From an uncultured Elusimicrobia bacterium (lineage in GTDB: Bacteria; Elusimicrobiota; Elusimicrobia; UBA1565; UBA9628): a DNA stretch of 6,606 bases. The stretch's first letter is position 1; each line of letters begins with the position of its first letter. The stretch is taken from the NCBI GenBank assembly GCA_903874575.1, contig CAIQSZ010000021.1, forward strand, positions 1 to 6,606. The letters are read 5' to 3'. The position numbers and the translations under genes are program-made. The notes beneath the pieces are model-generated. The model made no database searches, was not told the DNA's origin, and was given only the letters and a program-made list of their open reading frames with translations. Shown piece by piece: positions 1 to 4,888 of this stretch.

Positions 1-339
1 CTTGCGCAGATGCGGCACGGCGGCGGCGCTCTGTCTGGTCATGTTAAGAAGCATGCCCAGCATGATGTGCGCGCGACCGTGATGGTCGGCCAGCTTCAGG
101 GCTCGCTCGTAGGCCGCCTCGGCCTCCTTGGCCATCGCGGCCTGTTCGGGGTCGAGCCGGCCCCTGCGCAGCGGCCCCTCGATCTCCTGCATGATGGCAA
201 GCCCCAAGTCGTACTGCGCATTGGCGTTGCGGGGATCGTTTTTCGCGGCGAGCCGCGCCTCGGGGACGGACGCCGCCCGCGACGGCGACCCGGAAGCGAA
301 GGGCGCGGCCAAGGCCAGGAGAAAACCGAAGCGTTTCAT
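1..339 (-). CDS. Exported TPR-repeat protein, N-terminal part (cut by window edge)
   Basis: This reading frame stays open to the first base of the window, so only the first 113 residues are seen. They begin with a typical signal peptide: MKR, then a hydrophobic core (FGFLLALAAPFA), then small residues with likely cleavage near residues 20-23. Residues 35-113 look like tetratricopeptide helices: NANAQYDLGLAIM, then EAAYERALKLA, then a second unit starting GRAHIMLGMLL. TPR proteins are protein-binding scaffolds, so a periplasmic or outer-membrane role is inferred; no specific partner can be named. The start at 339 is chosen for the signal peptide. An in-frame ATG at 381 (MNPAKNHR...) lies 8 nt after a possible -10 (TATTTT) and is a real alternative; a weak GGAG lies 12 nt before the 339 start. 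The gene is divergent from the LPP20-like gene at 446. Confidence 0.8.
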   Translation of the reverse strand, partial: MKRFGFLLALAAPFASGSPSRAASVPEARLAAKNDPRNANAQYDLGLAIMQEIEGPLRRGRLDPEQAAMAKEAEAAYERALKLADHHGRAHIMLGMLLNMTRQSAAAVPHLRK

Positions 340-389
340 GTTCAAGAAGAGCTCCAACCGGTGATTTTTCGCCGGGTTCATGGTACACA

Positions 390-395
390 AAAATA
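390..395 (-). promoter_or_regulatory. Possible -10 box for the leftward TPR gene
   Basis: On the minus strand TATTTT lies in an A/T-rich patch that stands out from the GC-rich surroundings. It ends 8 nt before the upstream in-frame ATG at 381. No convincing -35 was found at 16-19 nt. It could drive a leaderless transcript from 381, or a leader of about 43 nt before the 339 start. Confidence 0.35.
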
Positions 396-409
396 CGCGA
401 AGAAATCCC

Positions 410-438
410 TTGATTTGCGGGGCCAGCGGCCGTACACT
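410..438 (+). promoter_or_regulatory. Sigma70-type promoter, TTGATT-N17-TACACT
   Basis: The -35 hexamer TTGATT (410-415) and the -10 hexamer TACACT (433-438) are separated by exactly 17 nt, the optimum for a housekeeping sigma factor. Exactly 7 nt lie between the -10 and the GTG at 446, so transcription should start within a base or two of the start codon. This predicts a leaderless mRNA. It also shows that the longer frame from the ATG at 380 is not the true start, because it would run through the promoter. Confidence 0.75.
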
Positions 439-445
439 AGCCCGC

Positions 446-1570
446 GTGACTCCGCTGCGCCTTGCGCTCCTCGTCCTGCTCTCCTGCGCCGCCTCCGTCG
501 CCGCGAAGGAGGATTGCGATCCGCCCGTGTGGTACACCAGCCTGCCGCGCGACCGCGACTACTATTACGGCGTCGCGCGCGACCCCGACACCGACCGCGC
601 GCGGGAGCAGGCCTTGCGCAACCTGGGCAAGCAGGTCACGGGGGACGTCGAGGGCTGGCCCGCCGAGAAGATCGAGGCGGTCGCCGGCCCGTGCCGCGAC
701 AAGTGGGAGGTCGCCGCCGGCGTCGGCAGGCTTCTCCCTAAGAGCACCTTGCTGGCGGGCTGGGAGCAGGACGGTTTCGAGCGCTGCGACGGCTTCAGCT
801 ACGCGTTGGTCCGCGTGGAGAAGGAGCGCGTCGAGCGCTTCGTCCGGGGCAGCGACAAGTTCAAGCGGGACGTGGTCGCGGGACTTTCCGCGCGTCTGGA
901 CAAGGTGGAGTCGGACGTGGAGGCGCTGAAGCGCCGGCTGGACCGGCTGGAGCGCGGGCTGGGCGCGATGCCGCCGGGCGCGGAGTCCGCCGCGGTGTCG
1001 AGGACGGTGGCCGAGGCGCGCGCGGACCTGGGCGCCGGCAGGCCGTCGGCCGAGGTCGCGCGCAAGGTGTCCCGCGCGGAGGACGCGTACTCGAAGCTCG
1101 AGGAGCGGATGAAGGCGTACCAGGCGGAGCGGGACGCGGCCGAGAAGGCGAGACTGGCCGCGCTGAAGGCCGAGAAGGCGCCGGAGCTGTCCCGCCGTTT
1201 GGCGTCGATCGAGTCGGGCGAGTGGGGGTTAGTCGACGCCGCGGCCGTCAACGGAATCTACAATGAAGAAAAGGACTTCGAGTCCATGCGCCGCTTCAGC
1301 CGGCGCGTGCTCGCGCGCAAGGACGCGGCGAAGCTGGAGGGGCGCCAGGATTTCATCGCCTACATGGAGATCGTCGCCGACTCCGCGTTGAAGGACGACC
1401 AAGCCCTGCTCTCCGACGGCGAGGCGTTCTTGAAGTCCTACCCGCGCAGCGACCTGTTCCAGGCGGTGAGGTCGATCATGGACGGGGTGATCGCGGCGGC
1501 GCGCATGCCGAGGAGCGCGCCGCTTCCCGCCCCGTCTCCCGCCCCGCCGGATCCCTGCGCGGCGCGGTAG
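446..1570 (+). CDS. Exported LPP20-like protein with central coiled coil
   Basis: The product is 374 aa from GTG 446. A signal peptide fills residues 1-20 (LRLALLVLLSCAASVAA). It could be cut by signal peptidase I after SVAA, or it could be a weak lipobox (LLSC, Cys14). Residues 26-66 (PPVWYTSLPRDRDYYYGVA followed by a helix ending ALRNLGKQV) resemble LPP20-family envelope proteins, which typically read 'P.W...P....YYGVG' then 'A...AL..L...'. Residues 116-133 (GFSYALVRVEKERVERFV) fit the usual second half of that fold. Residues 138-175 and 205-250 are charged and heptad-like, consistent with coiled coil. The tail is rich in Pro and Ala. Role is unknown; periplasmic or outer-membrane location is inferred. 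No Shine-Dalgarno sequence precedes the GTG; a promoter ends 7 nt upstream. Cys residues at 24, 83 and 114 may form disulfides. Confidence 0.85.
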   Translation: MTPLRLALLVLLSCAASVAAKEDCDPPVWYTSLPRDRDYYYGVARDPDTDRAREQALRNLGKQVTGDVEGWPAEKIEAVAGPCRDKWEVAAGVGRLLPKSTLLAGWEQDGFERCDGFSYALVRVEKERVERFVRGSDKFKRDVVAGLSARLDKVESDVEALKRRLDRLERGLGAMPPGAESAAVSRTVAEARADLGAGRPSAEVARKVSRAEDAYSKLEERMKAYQAERDAAEKARLAALKAEKAPELSRRLASIESGEWGLVDAAAVNGIYNEEKDFESMRRFSRRVLARKDAAKLEGRQDFIAYMEIVADSALKDDQALLSDGEAFLKSYPRSDLFQAVRSIMDGVIAAARMPRSAPLPAPSPAPPDPCAAR

Positions 1571-1584
1571 GGGGTCCGGGGCGG
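1539..1584. terminator. GC-rich hairpin between convergent genes, possible terminator
   Basis: CCGCCCC (1539-1545) pairs perfectly with GGGGCGG (1578-1584). After a 3-nt bulge, GGATCCC (1549-1555) pairs with GGGGTCC (1571-1577), with one G-U wobble on the plus strand, leaving a 15-nt loop. The hairpin covers the end of the rightward gene and the 15-bp gap before the end of the leftward gene, where a bidirectional terminator would be expected. No U-tract follows on either strand, so in a GC-rich genome it may be chance or may only protect 3' ends. Confidence 0.35.
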
Positions 1585-1585
1585 C

Positions 1586-1852
1586 TCAGATTCCGAGCGA
1601 CGAGAGTTCGCGGCAGATCTCGTCGATCGCGGCGGCGAGTTTCGGGTGCGACGCCTCGAACTGCCCGGCCGAATGTCCCAGGCCCAGCAGGGCGGCCTCG
1701 AACAGCTTCGGCGAGCGCGTCTTGCGCGACGCCTCGTGGGCGGCGGCGGCGGCGAAGCCGGAGACGCTGACGGCCTTCTCGGCGTGCTCCTGGTCCAGCG
1801 CCTTCAGTTCTTTCTGCAAGCTCACGATCTTCAGCAGAATCTTGTCGAGCAT
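1586..1852 (-). CDS. DUF4404-like small protein (88 aa)
   Basis: The N-terminal half (residues 1-27, MLDKILLKIVSLQKELKALD...) is an amphipathic, likely coiled-coil helix. The C-terminal end (residues 64-88: QFEASHPKLAAAID followed by EICRELSSLGI) closely resembles the conserved C-terminus of DUF4404 proteins, where I recall a pattern like 'fE..HP.l...l..i...L..lGI'. The family has no assigned function. No signal peptide or membrane segment is seen, so it is probably cytoplasmic. The start at 1852 is well supported by a strong Shine-Dalgarno (GAGGTGA) about 7 nt upstream and by a promoter just before it. The gene follows uvrB by 20 nt but has its own -10 box, so it may be both cotranscribed and independently transcribed. 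It converges with the LPP20-like gene, 15 bp away. Longer open frame upstream opposite uvrB is not coding. Confidence 0.8.
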   Translation of the reverse strand: MLDKILLKIVSLQKELKALDQEHAEKAVSVSGFAAAAAHEASRKTRSPKLFEAALLGLGHSAGQFEASHPKLAAAIDEICRELSSLGI

Positions 1853-1856
1853 GGGA

Positions 1857-1863
1857 TCACCTC
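1857..1863 (-). promoter_or_regulatory. Strong Shine-Dalgarno, GAGGTGA
   Basis: On the minus strand GAGGTGA matches the anti-Shine-Dalgarno end of 16S rRNA over 7 bases, with the core GAGG 7 nt before the ATG at 1852. It fixes the start of the DUF4404-like gene and shows that SD-led initiation operates in this genome beside the apparently leaderless starts. Confidence 0.7.
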
Positions 1864-1871
1864 TCGGGGGG

Positions 1872-1877
1872 ATTATA
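1872..1877 (-). promoter_or_regulatory. -10 box TATAAT, overlapping the uvrB stop codon
   Basis: A perfect TATAAT on the minus strand contains the uvrB stop codon (TAA, 1875-1873). Counting 6 nt on puts the likely transcription start near G1865, giving a leader of about 13 nt that begins at the Shine-Dalgarno GAGAGGTG. No good -35 is present at 16-18 nt. The site would give the DUF4404-like gene its own short transcript. Confidence 0.55.
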
Positions 1878-3897
1878 TACGATGTCGCGCGCGCCGCGAG
1901 GTCTTCGCCTTCGCGCGCGAGGCCGACATGGACTTGAGCTCGAAAAGCTGGTCGCGCAGGAGCGCGGCCGCCTCGAAATCCAGGGCGTCGGCCGCCGTCT
2001 TCATGCGTCCCTCGACTTCCGCGACGATCGACGGCAGATCCTTCGCGGTCAGGGGCGTCTCGGCGTCGCGCAGGAGCATCAGGCCCTCGCGCTTGGCCGA
2101 GGACTGGAACTCCTCCAGTTCCGCGACCGCCTTCACGATGGTTTTCGGCTTGATGCCGTGCTCCAGGTTGTAGGCGAGCTGTTTGGCGCGGCGCCGGTCC
2201 ATCTCGCCGAGCGCGCGCTTCATGGAGCCGGTGACCTCGTCGGCGTACAGCACGACCTGGCCGCCGACGTTGCGCGCCGCGCGGCCCGAGATTTGAATCA
2301 GCGTCGTCTCCGAGCGCAGGAAGCCCTCGTGGTCGGCGCCCAGGATGGCGACCAGCGAGACCTCGGGCAGGTCCAGGCCCTCGCGCAGGAGGTTGATGCC
2401 GACGAGGACGTCGAAGGCGCCCGCGCGCAGTTCCTGCAGGATCGCGATGCGCTCCAGGCTGTCGATGTCCGAGTGCAGATAGCGCGCCCGCACGCCCTTG
2501 GTCAGCAGCCAGGACACCAGGTCCTCGGCGGTGCGCTTGGTCAGCGTCGTCACCAGCACGCGCTCTTTCTTGCGGGCGCGGTCCTTCATGCGGACCAGCA
2601 GGTCGTCGAGCTGGCCCTCGCTGGGGCGGATGACGGTTTCCGGGTCGACCAGGCCGGTCGGGCGCACGACCATCTCGACGACCTCGCCCTGCGTCCGCTT
2701 GAGCTCGTAGGGGCCGGGCGTCGCGCTCACGAACACCGTCTGGCCCGCCAGCGCCTCGAACTCCGCGAACTTGAGCGGGCGGTTGTCGAGCGCGGAAGGC
2801 AGGCGCCAGCCGAAGTCCACCAGCGTCTGCTTGCGCGCGCGGTCGCCTTGGTACATGCCGCCGACCTGCGGGACCGAGACGTGGCTCTCGTCCATCACGA
2901 GCAGGTAGTCCTTGGGAAAGAAGTCGATCAGGCAGTTCGGCCGTTCGCCCGGTGGCCGGCCGCCGAGCGGGCGCGAGTAATTCTCGATGCCGTGGCAGAA
3001 GCCCAGCTCCCGCAGCATCTCCAGATCGTAGCGGACGCGCTGCTCGATGCGCTGGGCCTCGATCAGCTTGTCCCGCGACCGGAACCAGGCGACGCGCTCC
3101 TTGAGCTCCGCTTCGATGGCTTCGATCGCGCGGGCGCGCTCGGGTCCGTCGGTGACGAAGTGCTTCGCCGGGTATACCCATTCGCGCCGCAGGTCCTTGA
3201 TCTTGGCTCCGGTCAGCGGGTCGAATTCGACCAGCGACCGCACCTCTCCCTCGTCGAGGGTCGCGCGCAGCGCCGTCTCCATGTACGCGGGGAACACGTC
3301 CACCACGCCGCCCTTCATGCGGAACCGGCCGCGCACGAACTCCGTCTCGTTGCGCTCATAGTGGATGCCGACCAGGCGCTCGGCGAACTCGTCGCGCGAG
3401 GTCTTCCAGCCGACCTCCAACGGGATCGCGCGCTTTTCGTATTGGTCCGGAGAGCCGATGTTGTAGATGCACGACACCGACGCCACCACGATCACGTCGC
3501 GGCGCGACATCAGGGAGCTGGTCGCCTTCAGGCGCAGGCGGTCGATGCGGTCGTTGATGGACGAGTCCTTCTCGATGAAGGTGTCGGTGGAGGGGACGTA
3601 GGCCTCGGGCTGGTAGTAGTCGTAGTACGAGATGAAGAACTCGACCGCGTTGTCGGGAAAGAACGACTTGAACTCCGCGTAGAGCTGGGCGGCGAGCACC
3701 TTGTTCGGCGACATCACCAGGACGGGCCGGTCGAGCCTCTCGATGGCGCTTGCGACGGCGAACGTCTTGCCGGAGCCGGTGACGCCCAGCAAAGTCTGCG
3801 CGGGGGCGCCTTCCTTGATGCGGGAAACGAGCGCGTCGATCGCGGCGGGCTGGTCCCCGGCGGGCGAGAACGCGGAGTTCAGGCGGAATAAACCCAT
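1873..3897 (-). CDS. uvrB: Excinuclease ABC subunit B (UvrB), complete
   Basis: UvrB is the damage-verifying ATPase of nucleotide excision repair. UvrA loads it on DNA, and it then recruits UvrC for dual incision. The 674-aa length matches the family (673 aa in E. coli). Domains are in order: Walker A GVTGSGKT at 38-45; the damage-probing beta-hairpin around 90-116 (YYDYYQPEAYVP, FIEKDSSIN); motif DESH at 336-339; SATPG at 391-395; motif V GINLLREGLDLPEVSL at 500-515; motif VI region QISGRAARN at 535-543; and a C-terminal UVR domain at about 627-655 for UvrA/UvrC contact. A basic tail of about 18 residues follows. Two normally rigid spots differ: ILGADHEGF where ILDADKEGF is usual, and LIQISGRAARN where LIQTIGRAARN or LIQTSGRAARN is usual. 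The ATG at 3897 lies 11 nt after the upstream gene's stop, with GAGG overlapping that stop, so the two are probably one operon. Confidence 0.98.
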   Translation of the reverse strand: MGLFRLNSAFSPAGDQPAAIDALVSRIKEGAPAQTLLGVTGSGKTFAVASAIERLDRPVLVMSPNKVLAAQLYAEFKSFFPDNAVEFFISYYDYYQPEAYVPSTDTFIEKDSSINDRIDRLRLKATSSLMSRRDVIVVASVSCIYNIGSPDQYEKRAIPLEVGWKTSRDEFAERLVGIHYERNETEFVRGRFRMKGGVVDVFPAYMETALRATLDEGEVRSLVEFDPLTGAKIKDLRREWVYPAKHFVTDGPERARAIEAIEAELKERVAWFRSRDKLIEAQRIEQRVRYDLEMLRELGFCHGIENYSRPLGGRPPGERPNCLIDFFPKDYLLVMDESHVSVPQVGGMYQGDRARKQTLVDFGWRLPSALDNRPLKFAEFEALAGQTVFVSATPGPYELKRTQGEVVEMVVRPTGLVDPETVIRPSEGQLDDLLVRMKDRARKKERVLVTTLTKRTAEDLVSWLLTKGVRARYLHSDIDSLERIAILQELRAGAFDVLVGINLLREGLDLPEVSLVAILGADHEGFLRSETTLIQISGRAARNVGGQVVLYADEVTGSMKRALGEMDRRRAKQLAYNLEHGIKPKTIVKAVAELEEFQSSAKREGLMLLRDAETPLTAKDLPSIVAEVEGRMKTAADALDFEAAALLRDQLFELKSMSASRAKAKTSRRARHRI

Positions 3898-3906
3898 GGC
3901 GCGCGG

Positions 3907-3910
3907 CCTC
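3907..3910 (-). promoter_or_regulatory. uvrB Shine-Dalgarno GAGG overlapping upstream stop
   Basis: On the minus strand the upstream gene's TGA stop (3911-3909) merges into TGAGG, putting a GAGG 9 nt before the uvrB ATG. The overlap suggests translational coupling inside a two-gene operon. Confidence 0.5.
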
Positions 3911-4409
3911 AGCGCGCGGGCGGAGGAAGGACGGGAGCCCCCACGTCCGCGCCCGCGGACTGACCGGTTTCGACGAGGGTCCTCGGCGCCTCGCGCGGGA
4001 CGAAGTTCGACGGCGGACCCTTGATCTTGATGAGGGTCCGGTTCCCGTCGAGGACGTTGACCTCGATCTTGAACTTGGCGCCCGCGGCGACGACGGCGAC
4101 GGTGTTCATGTCGACGTGCGCGGCCAGCCGGGCCCGGATCGCGTCCCGATCCGGCGCGGCGGAGAGCAGGGCCCCCAGGCCGTCGGCGTAGGTTCCGTGC
4201 GCGGCTTTATAGGCGGTCTGCAGGCCGTACAGCTTGAGGACGTCGTTCATCGACTCGTAGCGCAGGTTCGCGCGGTCGCGCTGCGGCTTCAGCCAGACCC
4301 GCCACCCCAGCCCGGCGCCGAGGACGCCGAAGGCCAATCCCGCGCCGATCCCGAGCGCTATCCCCCGGTTCGCGAGGCGTTCCTTCCAGGGCGTCGGCTC
4401 CGCGTCCAT
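3909..4409 (-). CDS. Single-pass membrane protein with pilin-like segment, upstream of uvrB
   Basis: The product is 166 aa from ATG 4409. Residues 1-15 are charged, then a glycine-rich membrane helix spans about 16-40 (GIALGIGAGLAFGVLGAGLGW), with Gly spaced like a helix-packing zipper. After it comes a segment at 48-82 (ANLRYESMNDVLKLYGLQTAYKAAHGTY...L..LL) like the alpha1/alpha-beta region of type IV pilins and type II secretion pseudopilins. No prepilin-peptidase GFTLIE-type site precedes the helix, so processing as a pilin is doubtful. A beta-rich stretch (112-132) and a Pro-rich end follow. The domain after the helix is probably periplasmic. Function is unknown. The start at 4409 is chosen over 4493 because a near-perfect promoter ends 7 nt before it. 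It is the first gene of an apparent operon with uvrB; no functional link to repair is evident. Confidence 0.8.
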   Translation of the reverse strand: MDAEPTPWKERLANRGIALGIGAGLAFGVLGAGLGWRVWLKPQRDRANLRYESMNDVLKLYGLQTAYKAAHGTYADGLGALLSAAPDRDAIRARLAAHVDMNTVAVVAAGAKFKIEVNVLDGNRTLIKIKGPPSNFVPREAPRTLVETGQSAGADVGAPVLPPPAR

Positions 4410-4416
4410 AGGCGTC

Positions 4417-4445
4417 ATTATGGAATGGAAGGCCGCTCCTGTCAA
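4417..4445 (-). promoter_or_regulatory. Near-consensus promoter TTGACA-N17-CATAAT for the pilin-like gene and uvrB
   Basis: On the minus strand a perfect -35 TTGACA (4445-4440) is followed after exactly 17 nt by CATAAT (4422-4417), five of six matches to TATAAT. Seven nt then separate the -10 from the ATG at 4409, predicting a leaderless first gene. It is the strongest promoter in the window and would also supply uvrB. I saw no obvious LexA-type palindrome overlapping it. Confidence 0.85.
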
Positions 4446-4452
4446 GCGACGG

Positions 4453-4465
4453 GTCCTAAGTCCTA
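4453..4465. repeat. Tandem hexamer GTCCTA-A-GTCCTA upstream of the uvrB operon promoter
   Basis: GTCCTA occurs at 4453-4458 and again at 4460-4465 (TAGGAC twice on the minus strand), with a 7-nt period. It starts 7 nt beyond the -35 of the leftward promoter, where an activator or the polymerase alpha subunit could bind. With only two short copies, chance is not excluded. Confidence 0.35.
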
Positions 4466-4530
4466 TTTTCATGGGGGCCTTTAGTTCGTCCAAGACGGTC
4501 CCTTCGGCCTGATCCGACGGACGGCGGGCG

Positions 4531-4539
4531 TGCTACCAT
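4531..4539 (+). promoter_or_regulatory. Extended -10 promoter, TGC-TACCAT
   Basis: TGC directly precedes TACCAT (4534-4539), giving an extended -10 element (TGn plus hexamer) that can work without a strong -35; none is seen. Seven nt separate it from the ATG at 4547, again predicting a leaderless transcript. It is divergent from the promoter of the uvrB operon. Confidence 0.6.
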
Positions 4540-4546
4540 CAGGGCG

Positions 4547-4879
4547 ATGACGGGCGTCGAATTGTATGTGAAGTTCCTGTTCACCCTCACCGTGGGCCTG
4601 ACGGGGCTGAGCCTCGTCTTGATCACGTTGCTGGAGACTTTGCTGGCGCACTGGGACCCGCTCATCGACATGCGCGCCTGGTGGCGGCAGGCCTTGCATC
4701 ACCGTTCCGGCGTGGACAACGTCCGCGCCGAGGACATTCTCCTCGGGCTGGAAAGCCGCCGTCAAGGCGCCACGGCGCGCGCGTACGAGCGTCCGCTCGA
4801 CCTCCGCCGCGAGGTCCTGCGCGACGTGAACGAGGCGGAACGCCGCCTCGCTTCCCCCGGAGTCGTCGAAGCGCTATAA
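4547..4879 (+). CDS. Small membrane protein of unknown function (110 aa)
   Basis: I do not recognise this family. Residues 5-35 are strongly hydrophobic (LYVKFLFTLTVGLTGLSLVLITLLETLL), long enough for one membrane helix or a tight hairpin. The rest (36-110) is charged and helical, with WDPLIDMRAWWRQAL near the membrane and RPLDLRREVLRDVNEAERRL towards the end. The tail is probably cytoplasmic, but topology is not certain. There is no Shine-Dalgarno sequence; an extended -10 ends 7 nt before the ATG. The stop codon TAA (4877-4879) lies inside the TATAAT of the next gene, and both genes are in the same reading frame, separated by that stop and three codons. The context suggests joint expression with the downstream glycosyltransferase. 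Confidence 0.75.
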   Translation: MTGVELYVKFLFTLTVGLTGLSLVLITLLETLLAHWDPLIDMRAWWRQALHHRSGVDNVRAEDILLGLESRRQGATARAYERPLDLRREVLRDVNEAERRLASPGVVEAL

Positions 4880-4880
4880 T
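4875..4880 (+). promoter_or_regulatory. Consensus -10 TATAAT upstream of the glycosyltransferase gene
   Basis: A perfect TATAAT contains the stop codon of the preceding gene (TAA at 4877-4879) and ends 8 nt before the TTG start at 4889. A weak -35 candidate, TTCCCC (4852-4857), sits at a 17-nt spacing. The predicted transcript would begin at or next to the TTG. Confidence 0.6.
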
Positions 4881-4888
4881 CGCGCGGT

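Noticed and set aside
380..445. ATG at 380 as the start of the LPP20-like gene.
   Set aside because: It would place 22 residues ahead of the signal peptide and run through a good promoter (410-438).
10..741. A 243-codon plus-strand frame across the left edge.
   Set aside because: It spans the TPR gene on the opposite strand, the divergent promoters and the start of the LPP20-like gene out of frame; composition is non-coding.
1853..3181. An N-terminal extension of the DUF4404-like gene to 531 aa.
   Set aside because: The added part is Arg/Pro/Gly-rich shadow sequence overlapping uvrB; the ATG at 1852 has a strong Shine-Dalgarno and a promoter.
1882..3891. A 669-codon open frame on the plus strand, opposite uvrB.
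   Set aside because: It is a shadow of uvrB in a GC-rich genome: its product is low-complexity (many Arg, Leu, Val, Asp, His), shows no recognisable motif, and uvrB is certain on the other strand.
4410..4493. ATG at 4493 as the start of the pilin-like gene.
   Set aside because: The extra 28 codons cross the TTGACA-N17-CATAAT promoter; the ATG at 4409 fits it exactly.
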